From: Diadophis punctatus similis
Lineage: Eukaryota > Chordata > Lepidosauria > Squamata > Dipsadidae
Length of the DNA: 64,000 nucleotides
NCBI GenBank assembly: GCA_023053685.1
Contig: JALIGW010000002.1
Coordinates: 246,308,677-246,372,676 of the forward strand
Direction of reading: 5' to 3'
Part shown: positions 53,109 to 63,973 of the stretch, in pieces
How positions within the stretch are numbered: position 1 is the first letter of the stretch
Layout of the letters: every line of letters starts with the position of its first letter
Made by a program: the position numbers and the translations under genes
Notes under the pieces: generated by a model
Databases searched by the model: none
Seen by the model: only the letters and a program-made list of their open reading frames with translations
Told to the model about the DNA's origin: nothing

Positions 53109-53770
53109 TGAGTCTGTGCAGAGAATCGAAACTGAAAAACTTAAGCTTAAGGCTGGGCGTGGCTCCAGGTCCACACTCTGCACTCTCCTCTCTGTGCTTG
53201 TCTGCTGCTGAAATGAAACTGTTCTATGCTCTCTGTCTCTCTCTGAACTCTGAACTAGAAGCTGCTTGTGTTTTACTTTTAACTGTTGCTGCATTGAAGA
53301 AGACCTCTGCTAATGGTATTGTAAATATATATACTATTATGTTTACAAAGAAGTTATTGAATCCAGCTGAATCAGTCATCCGTGTGTGCTTCTGGTTTTT
53401 GATTTTTGCAACAAACTTTAATAAATACTAAAAAAAATGACTTATGACTGGGTCCTCACATTTAAAACCATTGCAGTGTCCCTGCAGTCACATGATCAAA
53501 TTTGGCAAGTGGCCTAAATTTTTATGATGGTTGCAGTTATCTCAGGATCACACGTTCAACATCTGTGACCTTCCCAGCTAGTTTCTACAAGCAAAGTCAA
53601 TGGGGAAGCTGGATTCATTTAGTGACTGTGGTTCATTTAATGATCCCAGTGATTTGCTTTAGAACCATGGCAAAAAAGGTCCTAAAAATAGATTGCGACT
53701 CATTTAACAACCGTCTCATTTTAGCAATGGAGGTTCTTGTGCCAATTGTGGTCGTAAGTCAAGGACAACC

Positions 53771-54218
53771 TCTATTGCAGGTATCTGGAAGGAGACTCCA
53801 TCGATCCCCATATTAGTAGAATTCTTGGGGAATGAGTAACTTGAATAATAGAAATGAATGACGCAAGAGACAGAAAAATTATTTGTGTATCCATCTGCTA
53901 GCCGCCCCATCCTCTTAGCATGGTAGGCCTATGGATTTTGGATTTAAATATTGACAAAGATTGCTCTTTTATTATCCTAAGAAATCTCTAGGTCTAGGAC
54001 GACCTTGGCAGCTGGAAGATATATGGACTTCAATTCCCAGAATTCCCCAGCCAGCATGTTAGATATTTTATTTTAGCCTGTTATGCAACTGAGTGCATAA
54101 ATGCAGTGTTAGTATTTGAGGCGAAGAAAAATTGTTCTTAATGCGAGTTAAAAAGGAACTGGTATTAGAATACTTAAGATATCAAACTCATTTTACACTC
54201 TGGTAAATCTATTACATG
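53771..54218. other. Non-coding interval
   Basis: Half of a palindromic hAT MITE (TATGGACTTCAATTCCCAG, 54025-54055) and otherwise nothing recognisable. Confidence 0.4.
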
Positions 54219-54575
54219 GGATGCGGTGGCTCAGTGGCTAAGACGCTGAGCTTGTCGATCGAAAGGTCGGCAGTTCAGTGGTTCAAATCCCTAGTGCTGC
54301 GTAATGGACTGAGCTCCCGTTACTTGTCCCAGCTTCTGCCAACCTAGCAGTTCGAAAGCACGTAAAAAATGCAAGTAGAAAAATAGGGACCATCTTTGGT
54401 GGGAAGGTAACAGCGTTCCATGCGCCTTTGGCGTTTAGTCATGCTGGCCACATGACCACGGAGAAGTCTTCGGACAGCGCTGGCTCTTCGGCTTTGGAAC
54501 GGAGATGAGCACCGCCCCCTAGAGTTGGGAACAACTAGCACATATGTGCGAGGGGAACCTTTACCTTTACTTTTA
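54219..54575 (+). mobile_element. Sauria-type SINE, plus
   Basis: Head GGTGGCTCAGTGGCTAAGAC (A box), B box GGTTCAAATCCC, body to GAGGGGAACCTTTACCTTTA. Complete copy. Confidence 0.9.
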
Positions 54576-54679
54576 AATCTATTGACCTGAACAGTTCTGT
54601 AATTTGATTAAAGCTCCCTCAAACACAAATATGTACAAAGCCATCTTCCTAAGAATATTAGTGAAAAGTAGATGGACAA

Positions 54680-55199
54680 AACTGTCCTAAAAGGATCATT
54701 TGTTGAACGGCTGCAGGTTTTGGGTTTGGCTAGTCTAGAGAAAAGAAGAATTAGGGGTGACATGATAGCAGTATTTCAGTATTTGAGGGACTGCCACAAA
54801 GAAGAGGGGGTCAAATTATTCTCCAAAGCACCTGAGGGCAGGACAAGAAACAATGGATAGAAACTAATCAAAGAGAGAAGCAACCTGGAAATTAAGGAGA
54901 AACTTCCTAGCAGTGAGGATAATTAACCAGTGGAACAGCTTGCCACCAGAAATCGTGCGTGCTCCATCACTGGAAGTTTTTAAGAAGAGACTAGAAGTCA
55001 CTTATCTGAAATGGTATAGGTTCTCCTGCTTGAGCAGGGGGCTGGACTAGAAAACCTTTAAGGTCCCTTCCAGCTCTATCCTATCCTATCCTATCCTATC
55101 CTATCCTATCCTATCCTATCCTATCCTATCCTATCCTATCCTATCCTATCCTATCCTATCCTACCCTACCCTACCCTACCCTACCCTACCCTACCCTAC
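54680..55199 (+). mobile_element. CR1 3' end, plus, with (TATCC)n(TACCC)n tail
   Basis: VERLQVLGLASLEKRRIRGD, YLRDCHKEEGVKLFSKAPEG. Terminus GGTCCCTTCCAGCTC, then ~18 TATCC and ~7 TACCC units. Confidence 0.92.
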
Positions 55200-55435
55200 T
55201 TCTGTTCTGTTCTTGATTATAACTGGTAGCTAGATGGATAGACAATCCTGCATATTACAGCCCGATTAAGAAGACCAGTTTATGGAAAATTTATGGAAAC
55301 TGTATTAAAGATACAGTTGAAAAGCATGTTTAAAAAACAAAACAAAAAAGGACCTGAGGAAGACTTTTAAAAAGCTTTTTTTTCCTGATCCAAAACACTA
55401 TGAAGAAAGAGATACAGCAGGATAGACCTATATAG

Positions 55436-55662
55436 ATAGCTCTAGCAACAGCCCTTAGAGTTATATACTGCTTCGCATTACTTTACAGCCCTCTCTATGT
55501 GGTTTACAGAGTCAGCATATTGCCCCCAACAATCTGGGTCCTCATTTTACCTACCTTGGAAGGATGGAAGGCTGAGTTAATATTGAGCCGGTGAGGATCG
55601 AACTGCTGGCAGTTGGCAGAGTTAGCCTGCACTACTGCATTTTAACCACTGCGCCACCACAG
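55436..55662 (-). mobile_element. SINE-B, minus
   Basis: TAGAGTTATATACTGCTTCG to ACTGCGCCACCACAG. Confidence 0.8.
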
Positions 55663-55674
55663 TCAGTGATGTGA

Positions 55675-56023
55675 TGATCCATTTAACCACTGGCATAACT
55701 TATGACCTTAATTCTAGGCTCTATTATGTTTGCAAGTCAAAGACTAACTATAGACCATTGGGGTTTGGGCTGGGTTAGGCTGGACTACAGGGGTTCCTGT
55801 CCTGTCCTGTCCCCCATGCCAGGGAGGTGATGCCCTCCTTTGGCATCACTGTCACATTTTCTCCATTCGCTATTGCACAAACCACAAAATAATTGGCTGA
55901 ATTGCGGTGGGGGACACTGCATAGCCATCAAGTGTCAAGACAGGTCATAAGTTACTTTTTTTCAGCACCATTGTAACTTTGAATGGTTGTTAAACAACTG
56001 GTCGTAAGTCAAGGACTCCCTGG
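55675..56023. mobile_element. Tigger-like remains
   Basis: TTAACCACTGGCATAACTTA and, at 55930-56023, GTCATAAGTTACTTTTTTTC to GTCGTAAGTCAAGGACTCCC. Confidence 0.5.
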
Positions 56024-56661
56024 AAACATAAAAAAAAAAGTCCTGATGGACGGCGTGATGGGAAACGTGACCCAGTTGTACAAGCTACGATGAAAAAGAC
56101 AAAACCGATGCTGGGATTCAGTCAGTTTTCATTTCTGTTTATTTCCTATCTCATAAATGTCTATACAAATAGTATAAAATGAAAGGTTGGTTTTTACTGA
56201 GCAAGATGATGGAGAAACACAACCAGATCGGACAAAGGGTGTCTGCAGGAATCTCCTTGTACAGTTTGTGGCACAGAAGTGTGGCCAAATTTCTTATTTG
56301 ATTTTCACGTATTTGAATCTTTACTTTCTCTACAGATTCTATGTCAGATGTGCCTCCAGTTCTGCTGCGTAAGTATTTCACTGAGAATATTTTTTATGAT
56401 GTATCTCTGGTATACGATCATAGAAAAATGGAGCAAGAGTCATCCAATCCAATCCCACTACTGTAACAGGAATCCACGTTGAAATAATCCATTGCAGATA
56501 TTCTGTCAGCTGCTACAGGGTCAAATCAGTGAAAAGGAATCCATCATCATTCTGGATAATTGATCCAATTGTTTTAACAATTTACTCCCAATGCTAGGAT
56601 TTTTCTTTATAAATAAATGTGGAAGTCTTTAGGGGCTCTCCGAGTTATCTCCTAGACCAGG
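56024..56661 (-). other. Non-coding interval, distal part of a probable gene C 3' UTR
   Basis: GTGGAAGTCTTTAGGGGCTC at 56628 matches the gene B downstream flank (20667). The two segments were adjacent before the insertions at 56662-57835. No coding frame of note. Confidence 0.35.
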
Positions 56662-57097
56662 AGTCTTCAAACGTGGCAACTTTTAAGACTTGTGGACTTC
56701 CAACTCCCAGAATTCTCCAGCCAGCCATATATAACAGAATAACAAAATAAGAAGAGTTGGAAGGGACCTAGGAGGTCTTCTAGTCCAACCCCCTACTTAG
56801 GCAGGAAACCCTACACCACTTAAGACAAATGGTTATCCAACATCTTCTTAAAAACTTCCAGTGTTGGAGCATTCACAACTTCTGAAGGCAAACTGTTCCA
56901 CGGATTAATTGTTCTGTCAGGAAACTTCTCCTCAGTTCTAGGTTGCTTCTCTCCTTGATTAGTTTCCATCCGTTGCTTCTTGTCCTGCCTTCAGGTGCTT
57001 TGGAGAATAGTGTGACTCCCTCTTCTTTGTGGCAACCTCTCAGATATTGGAACACTGCTATCATGTCACCTCTAGTCCTTCTTTTAATTAAACTAGA

Positions 57098-57743
57098 TGT
57101 CAACCCTGAAGCGGCACTGAGCGAGGCCATTTTCTGGGCTTCAGGGTTGCCACACTGGAGCTGAGGGTTAGGGAGGGGGGGAATAGAGATAGAGGGGTTT
57201 TTAGCCAAAACAAAATATTTTCTCCTGGGAACCAAGGACATTCCCACAGGTGGTGTGAGAGAGGCGGAGTGACGTTACCAGGCAACCAGACGACACGATG
57301 ATTGGGCCATGTGACTGTTTGAGGAAGGGGAAAAACTTTTACTGTTAACTTGGTGAAAACTGCAGGAATATTCAGTCGGCTTTATTTATTAGTGAGACTT
57401 ATATACCGCCTCATAGTGCAAGCACTCTCTAAGCGGTTTACACCATTAAGCAATGTATATTTACATTGCCCCCAACAATCTGGGTCCTCATTTTACCTAC
57501 CTCGGAAGGATGGAAGGCTGAGTCAACCTTGAGCCGGTGAGATTTGAACAGTTGAACTGCTGATCACAGTCAGTTAAAGTAGCCTGCAGTACTGCACGCT
57601 AACTGCTGCACCACCTTGGCTCTTATAACAGGCTCTTTTCACCAGCCTGTGCCAACATAATATTTCCAATAAACCAGTTCTTTGAGCAATCTAACTGCCT
57701 CGGAGTCCTATTTATTCTGGAGGTATTACTTGGAACCCTGACA
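57098..57743 (+). mobile_element. Solo LTR, family 3, carrying a SINE
   Basis: TGTCAACCCTGAAGCGGC to GGAACCCTGACA, perfect 5-bp duplication CTAGA (57093-57097 and 57744-57748). AATAAACCAGTTCTTT near 57670 is the probable poly(A) signal. SINE-B is at 57383-57624. Confidence 0.9.
57383..57624 (-). mobile_element. SINE-B inside the LTR
   Basis: TTTATTTATTAGTGAGACTT to GCACCACCTTGGCTC. Innermost layer of the nest. Confidence 0.9.
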
Positions 57744-57900
57744 CTAGACATACTCAATTCCTGCAACCGTTCTTTATGTGTTTTAGCCTCCAGTTCCTTA
57801 AGTCTTAAAGTTGCCAGGTTTGGGGACCCTTGTCCTAAAAATGTCTTACTAAGAATGTCTTAAGCATGTCCCTCTAGCATGATTTTTTAAAAATATCATT

Positions 57901-59129
57901 TTAGAATTCTTGCTCTGTAGAAGTTTTTCCCACCTTGATAACATTAATATGGTCGTTTTCCAAGATGAATCCTTGTATGATATTAAGGCTCTCTCTGGCA
58001 TGGATCCTCTGGTGCCTCTTCAAATTTCCTCTCTCGTTGAAGCACTTCTGGCAGTGGGAACATGTGTACGGCTTCTCTCCTGTGTGAATTCGCTGGTGTT
58101 TCTTCAACGTTCCCATCTGATTGAAGCCTTTCCCACACTGAGAACATTTGTAAGGTCTTTCACCAGTGTGGGTTCTTTGATGTCTCTTCAGGATTCCCGA
58201 CAGGCTGAAACATTTCCCACACTGGGAACATTTGTAGGGTCTCTCCCGAGTGTGAGTCCGTTGATGCCTCTTCAAAATCCCCGTCTCTCTGAAGCACTTC
58301 CCACACTGAGTGCATTTGTAGGTCTCTCCGGTGTGAATCCTCTGGTGCATCTTCAAGCAGTTAGTGTGACTGAAGCATTTCCCACACTGGGAACATTTGT
58401 AGGGTCTCTCGCCGGTGTGAATCCTTTGGTGAGTCTTCAGATTTCCCGACTGGTTGAAACACTTTCCACAGTGGGAGCATTTGTACGGCTTCTCCCCGGT
58501 GTGAATTTTCTGGTGCTGCTTCCAGTATTTGGCCTTGTTGAAGCCCTTCCCACAGTGAGAACATTCGTACCATTCCTCTTCGGGATTATTGCACACCGGA
58601 AATCTGCTTAGTGAGTTTGTGTTAGTCAAGGTTTTCCCGGATTCGGGCGAATTGTTATGTGTTTCTCCGAGATTGTTACTCAGATAAGTGTTCGCGTTAT
58701 TCCCTGTTCCATTCTCGGAGATTTCAACCGTTTGCTCACTTACGATGTCTTTCTCCTCTTGATTCATGTTTGAAGTACGGTGGTGGCTGTCCTCAAATCT
58801 CTGAGGACATTGGTCCAATTTCTCCGTAGAAGGTATGGGATTCAGTTCCACCTGGTAGAGGTACCTTTTATCATATTGGGAGAACATGGACACTTTACCC
58901 TTGTTGGTCTTTTCTGTAACAGCAAGATCCTTTTCAAGCATGTGGCGTGTATTCTCAATTTGCGGCGGTGGCCTCCACATCTGCTGATTGGAATCACAGC
59001 TTTCTTCTTCCGTCTCGGCTTTTAATGGCCGATTCTCAGGGCTTATGGCGGGGTCCCTCCCGCATATCTCTTCTGCATCTTCTCCACCCTGAAAATTCTG
59101 CACTTTAAACCTATTCTCCCTTCTGTCAC
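57901..59129 (-). CDS. Terminal C2H2 zinc-finger exon of gene C (7 fingers)
   Basis: Acceptor TTCTCTCTGTTCTGCAG, entered in phase 1, 408 open codons, stop at 57901-57903. The spacer (~210 residues; [40 protein letters not shown]) is acidic. Seven fingers follow from [10 protein letters not shown] to [10 protein letters not shown], with the same short finger 3-4 linker (TGET) and the same Trp in finger 1 as gene B. Differences in the fingers are few: finger 6 reads [10 protein letters not shown] against [10 protein letters not shown], finger 5 FSLSG against FSLAG, and one linker reads TRERP. The upstream KRAB-like exon at 62782 ends in phase 1, so the join is in frame. A GTG-initiated reading starting inside the exon is not needed. 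Confidence 0.93.
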
Positions 59130-59416
59130 CTGCAGAACAGAGAGAAAAAAAATCTTTTAATCCTGTCCTGAGGCCTTAATTTCAAACAAGGAACAACTAA
59201 TCTCCTTTTTTGAATTGATGCATTTATTTGTGGTGAAGCATGCTTTGATTTTTTTTCTTCTGTTGATAAATTTTTATAAAAAGTATAAAATACAAAGAGA
59301 AATGAAAATAATGGGAAAGTAAGAGAGGAAAAAGGAGAGAGGAAAAAGTGTAGGATAAAAAGGGAAAGAAAAAAAAGCAACGACTTCTGACTCTTTTTAG
59401 CACAGTAAAATAAAGT

Positions 59417-59813
59417 ACCGTATTTTTCGGAGTATAAGACGCACCTTTTTCCCCCCTAAAAGAGGCTGAAATTTGGGTGCGTCTTATACTCTGAATGTAG
59501 CTTTTTTGAAGCTTTTTTTCCCCCAGCCCTAATGGGGTGCTAACGATCTTCCCGGCTCATACCGGCTTGCAGGCTTTTTTTCATTGCTAATCGCTCCGAA
59601 GGAGGTTTTTTCCAGCCCTAAGTCTTTGCAGGCTTTTTTTCATTGCTACTTGCTCCGAAGAATGTTTTTTTAAGCCCTAATCACAGAATAAAATAATGTG
59701 CTGAAGATGACCAGACTAAGGACGCTAGCCAGATGAATACCTGGCAGGCAGATCCCCCCCCCATTTTCCTCCACCAAAACAAAGGTGCGTCTTATACTCT
59801 GAAAAATATGGTA
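59417..59813. mobile_element. DNA transposon, GTATTTTTCGGAGTATAAGA family A
   Basis: TACCGTATTTTTCGGAGTAT to ACTCTGAAAAATATGGTA. Sits 290 bp upstream of the gene C finger exon. Confidence 0.85.
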
Positions 59814-59815
59814 AT

Positions 59816-60944
59816 TGTTCTGACTCAGCTTTCCCAAGTAGGGATGAGACTTTTATTCACGAGTAAAACAACGGCCATTTTATAACAGGGCAGTAACAGT
59901 CTTAATTCACGTGGATAAACAAAAATATCAAACATAATTAGTCCCAACAAACCTGGGTTTAGCCAAGAAATCCGAATTACTTGCTGTATACTAGAAACAA
60001 ACGGTTGTCTGCAACAACTGGCCACTCCCAAACCCCTCCTATGTATTCCCCAGCAAGGAAGGGGCTGGCTATCGTCTGCGTCTGCCTGTTGTGGCCCGCC
60101 AGTGGCCAGCAGAGCTGGCAGCAGACTCGGACAGTGAGGAGGTTGGGGAAGAACATGGGCCAGTCCTGGAGTCTGGGGAAGGCTCGGATGAGTGCTCTGC
60201 GTCGGAGGCAGAGATGGGGCCAGGGCAGTCTGACAATTATCAGTTGCCTTTGGAGTCAGACATCAGTGAGGTAGACGAACAGCTGGAGCCTGTTCCCAGT
60301 GTGCGCATGCACAGAATTGCCAGATGAAGGGAACAGCTGAGGAACAAGGGTCGACTTGGGAGTAAGGCCACAGGTGGACGATGAATGGCCCCTCCCATAG
60401 GGAATAAAAGAGGAGCGAAAGGGGAGAGAAGTTTGCAGGAGACAATTAGTTTGCTCTCAGAGACTTCTTGCCAAGTTTTGAAGATATCGGCCTGGCAGCT
60501 CTCCAAGCCAGATAAGGTCTGTGACTGTAAATGCTCTCTTGAAAGAGAGATGTGTTGTTGGATGTGAATGAGAGAAATTCACAGTAACTTAATAAAAAGG
60601 GGTTTTTGTTGGCACAAGGAGTCTGCTTCGTGGTTTGGGAACGCCTAGGTCAGAACACTGCCTCTCCGAGAGCCGACTTACTGCTTTCCTTTGCTCTCCT
60701 CTCCTCTCTAGGCATACGCGCATCTGGGATGGGCCCCATCTGTTCCTCCCCCTCACTCAGCTCAGGCCCTGAAGACAGCTGCCTCTCCACCTGGGGGAGG
60801 GCAGAAGGCCCAGGCTCTGCCTCTGATGCTGTTTCCTTATCAGAGCTTTCCAAAGGCTCCGAAGCTGGCCCAGGCTCTCCCTCCACCTCCTCCTCATCTG
60901 ACTCTGCAGCTAGCTCTGCCGGCAGCCGATGGATGGCCACAACA
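59816..60944 (-). mobile_element. Solo LTR, family 1 (LTR1-d), minus, split by a sister LTR
   Basis: Reversed: TGTTGTGGCCATCC at 60944 to GAGTCAGAACA at 59816, perfect 5-bp duplication GTAAT (59811-59815 and 60945-60949). The U3 frame (minus, 60944 downward) has RLPAELAAESDEEEVEGEPG and PDARMPREERRAK. Removing the inserted LTR leaves ~553 bp. Confidence 0.9.
60087..60657 (+). mobile_element. Solo LTR, family 1 (LTR1-c), nested in LTR1-d
   Basis: TGTTGTGGCCCGCC to GGTCAGAACA, perfect duplication CTGCC (60082-60086 and 60658-60662). U3 frame ARQWPAELAADSDSEEVGEE. GGGAATAAAAGAGGAG near 60398 is a TATA-like box and AATAAAAAGG at ~60590 a poly(A) signal. Confidence 0.93.
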
Positions 60945-60999
60945 GTAATAACATACAGCCTCAATTTTTTTTTCTTTTACATAATAATATATATTAGCC

Positions 61000-61640
61000 A
61001 TTTCTATAACAACAAACCTATCTAATCGGTAAACCCCAAAATCAATGTTTCATTTTTTTCCACCTCAAGCACAAAGTCCAGAAGCGGTTTCCAAGTAGAA
61101 GCGAGGTTGGTTGAATTCTTTTCTTTTAATTAAAGCAGTCAATTCAGCCATTTCTGCTAAAGCCATCAGTTTTTGTAGCCAATCATCCATTGTGGGGAGA
61201 ATGTTGATTTCCCACACACACCCCGTGCTACCATATGTCCCCCTTCATCAGAGCTTTGCAGTTTTTGAGGATACAAATGCCCCTAAACATACTCTCAGCT
61301 ATTTTGTAAATGCACTTGTTAATTGAAACATCTTTTATCAATGGGGATTGTTAAAACGTTTACTGAGAACAGTTTGCTTCATAGATAAAAATGAACTGGT
61401 GGTTTCTGGATTTACTGATTAAAAATGTCTAGATATGGGAAGAAGAGAACTATAATCGTGAAAAGGGAGGATGGTATCAGTATGTCTGCTGAAAAGATTG
61501 GAAGTCATATCTTTCAAATGCATCCCTTTCTCTTCACTCTGTATTATTTTTAACACTTTTTCTTTATCTTTCTTTTCCTACTTTTTAAATTTTTGTGTGA
61601 GGTTATCTTTTAACTTTGAAAATAACTGTTTAATAAAAAA
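61000..61640. mobile_element. L1-like 3' fragment, possibly with inverted 5' part
   Basis: 61266-61640 reads plus-strand LINE 3' text, ending TTTAATAAAAAATGTAAG before a GATA microsatellite. 61020-61265 (CTTCATCAGAGC, GTAGCCAATCATCCATTGTG) seems to run the other way, as in twin-primed L1 insertions. Assignment is by style only. Confidence 0.35.
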
Positions 61641-61654
61641 TGTAAGTAGAGGCA

Positions 61655-61676
61655 AGATAGATAGATAATGATGGAT

Positions 61677-61742
<66 letters not shown>

Positions 61743-61790
61743 GATAGATAAATTGATAGATGGATGGATGGATGGATGGATGGATGGATG

Positions 61791-61849
<59 letters not shown>

Positions 61850-61879
61850 GGATGGATGATATAATGATGGATGATTGAT

Positions 61880-61969
<90 letters not shown>

Positions 61970-62035
61970 CGGATGATTGATGATAGATAGATAGAGAGAC
62001 AGACAGACAGACAGACAGACGATAGATAGATAAAT
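61655..62035. repeat. (GATA)n/(GATG)n microsatellite
   Basis: Long GATA arrays with GATG and GACA blocks. Reverse frames read Ile-Tyr-Leu-Ser repeats and are artefacts. Confidence 0.97.
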
Positions 62036-62269
62036 TGTTTGAATGGTGACTCTTCCCAGCATTTTAATTTCATTCAAGAACAAAGAATACATGAAAAAAA
62101 ATACGTAGGTTGTCTTTCTTTTGAAGCAAGCTTTTAGGTTTAATCACTCCTTTCTGTTCTTCCAAACAATTAGAAGATATATTTTCCTGACTCCCCCAAT
62201 TAACTACAGGAGAAATCATGTATCCATTTTTTTTTCATTTGTAATAAGTACACAGAAACATGTAAACGG

Positions 62270-62719
62270 CCTACTATTGAAGAATGGACATTAAAAGTTG
62301 TACATCTGGCTGAAATGGCTAAAATTTCATCATATCTTAAGGATCATTCAAATGAAAGATATATATTGGAATGGAGTAGATGGACTGATTATATTCAAAA
62401 AAAGTGTAAGATCAAGAAGATGCAAATAGTTTATTAATGATAAATGCCTAATTTTCAGATTATGTTTAAAAGGTTTTGAGTAACAAGGAGTTAAAGAACT
62501 AGAAAAATTTTGAAATTAATAATTCCTTAGCATATTTTAGTTTTATGTTTATTGAATACTATACCTTGTGCTTTTTCTGGGAAGTCGGGGGTGGGTGGGA
62601 GGGTGAGAGGGGGGGAGGGTAAGAGGGGTGGGGAGGGGTTTGGGTGGAAGGGAGAAAAGAGAAAAATGTTTGTACTTTGTACTAATAAAACTTTTTGAAT
62701 AAAAAAAGAAAAAAGAAAC
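62270..62719 (+). mobile_element. L1 3' end, plus, with target duplication
   Basis: Encodes the last ~55 residues of ORF2 (EEWTLKVVHLAEMAKISSYL, LEWSRWTDYIQKKCK) with a stop at ~62436. The 3' UTR G-rich block and TTTGTACTTTGTACTAATAAA plus poly(A) follow. Perfect 14-bp duplication AAACATGTAAACGG (62256-62269 and 62720-62733). Its tail identifies 6155-7596 as L1. Confidence 0.9.
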
Positions 62720-62781
62720 AAACATGTAAACGGGTGGGCTGGTATTTCCCAGCCTTGCTGGAGTGTACGTACCATCCTCAC

Positions 62782-62908
62782 TTAAACAACCTATGTTTTG
62801 ACGTTCTTCCTGTAGGACCTGCCAAGCTATGCTCTGGTGGGCTGCGTGGGTCAGCCTCTGCTTGGCTGCCTGCAAACGCACGTCTGTTTCTTTGAGGTCC
62901 ATCAGTTC
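62782..62908 (-). CDS. 127-nt KRAB-like exon of gene C
   Basis: Acceptor GTCTTCTCTTTGCAG, donor GTGAGGAT, 127 nt, phase 0 to 1. Codons include LMDLKETDVRLQAAKQRLTH and VLQEERQNIGCL. It aligns without gaps to 35960-36086 (shared DLKE.D.RL..AK, LQ.E..NIG.L), but the KRAB-diagnostic Trp is Gln here and the following Pro is lost, so this copy is further from a canonical A-box. It is 3.65 kb upstream of the gene C finger exon and joins it in frame. The SCAN exon of gene C should lie beyond the right edge. Confidence 0.7.
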
Positions 62909-63066
62909 CTGCAAAGAGAAGACACCGTGCCTTCCCATCAGATCCTATTGCCGAAAACCCACAATAAACCTTCATTGCCAAAAACAGAAGCATTCGTTAC
63001 AATACTGTATCCAATCCACTGATCAATGTTTCCTGCAATAGGGCTAACAAGAGCCTGTATCTCGGT

Positions 63067-63445
63067 ATAGGTAGTCCTTGCTTATCGACTGCTCCTTCAG
63101 CGGCCACTCACAGTTATGACGGGGCTAAAAAAAGGCGATTTATGACTGCTCCTCAAACCAGGAGGCCATCGCAGTTATGGGTTCAAGATTTAAGTGCTTG
63201 GTAACTGGCATACATGTAGGCAGTCGCCATTTTGAATAATCCCAGTTTAACTTCCAACAAGCAAAGTCACTGGGGAAGCCAGCAGGAAGTCGCAAGTCGC
63301 AGTTACAAGTTGTCAGATTTTTTTGACCCTAGCAGAACTGACGTCGTAAATTGGGTGCGATCATGTAACATTTCATTTGATGACTGTGTCACTTAGTGAA
63401 TGAGTTTCTGGTCCCAACTGTGGTTGATAAGCGACCACCACCTGT
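63067..63445. mobile_element. Tigger-like element, divergent subfamily
   Basis: ATAGGTAGTCCTTGCTTATC to GATAAGCGACCACCACCTGTA. The interior differs from the main family. Confidence 0.6.
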
Positions 63446-63489
63446 ATTATTTGTTGGAGTTCAAAGTCCCAAACCTGATGGTACATACA

Positions 63490-63885
63490 GATAGCCCTCG
63501 ATTAACAATAATTTCATTTAGTGACCGTTCAAAGTTACAACGGCAGTGAAAAGAGTGACGTACAACCATTTTTCACACTTATCACCGTTGCATAATCCCC
63601 ACGGTCACATGATCCAAATTCGGATGCTTGTCAACGTCCTATTTATGACGGTTGCAGTGTCCCGGGGTCATGTGATCCCCTTTTGCGACCTTCTGACAAG
63701 CAAAGTCTATGGGGAAGCCGGATTTACTTAACAACCATGTTACTAACTTAACAACTGCAGTGATTCACTTAACAACCGTGTCAAGCAAGATCGTAAAATG
63801 GGACAAAACTCACCTAACAAATGTCTCACTTAACAACATAAATTTTGGGCTCAATTGTGATCACAAGTCAAGAAATACCTGCACC
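63490..63885. mobile_element. Tigger-like element, main family, reverse
   Basis: ATAGCCCTCGATTAACAATA to CACAAGTCAAGAAATACCTG, with GGTCATGTGATCCCCTTTTG in the middle. Confidence 0.8.
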
Positions 63886-63922
63886 TTAAATATATATGCA
63901 TATGCATACATACATATATAGA

Positions 63923-63925
63923 TAG

Positions 63926-63973
<48 letters not shown>

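Larger units (their letters stand above)
52621..53424 (+). mobile_element. LTR-like unit with CCAAT repeats
   Basis: Bounded by ATACT (52616-52620 and 53425-53429). It has four CAGCCAATG motifs, AAACTTTAATAAATAC at the right end and no coding sequence. Ends are not clean TG..CA, so the LTR reading is tentative; it could also be a retroposed RNA end. Confidence 0.35.
52565..53770. mobile_element. Tigger-like element split by an LTR-like unit
   Basis: CTTACAACCATTCATTTAGC (left) and, from 53430, ATGACTTATGACTGGGTCC to GTCGTAAGTCAAGGACAACC (right). The halves are collinear with intact copies. Confidence 0.6.
56737..57796 (-). mobile_element. CR1 3' region, minus, split by an LTR
   Basis: KRRTRGDMIAVFQYLRGCHK and SNGWKLIKERSNLELRRSFL. 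Collinear across the LTR (57097 / 57744). Confidence 0.88.
56662..57835. mobile_element. Palindromic hAT MITE split by CR1
   Basis: Left half CAGGAGTCTTCAAACGTGGC (56662-56736), right half AAGTCTTAAAGTTGCCAGGT..GACCCTTG (57797-57835). The outermost layer of a four-level nest. Confidence 0.75.

Noticed and set aside
54222..54300. tRNA gene
   Set aside because: The A and B boxes belong to the head of a Sauria-type SINE; the same head recurs in other copies with a full SINE body.
57910..58611. 233-codon plus-strand frame opposite the zinc fingers
   Set aside because: Antisense shadow produced by the 84-bp periodicity of the finger repeats.
61610..62092. Ile-Tyr-Leu-Ser frames of ~150 codons
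   Set aside because: Translation of the GATA microsatellite.
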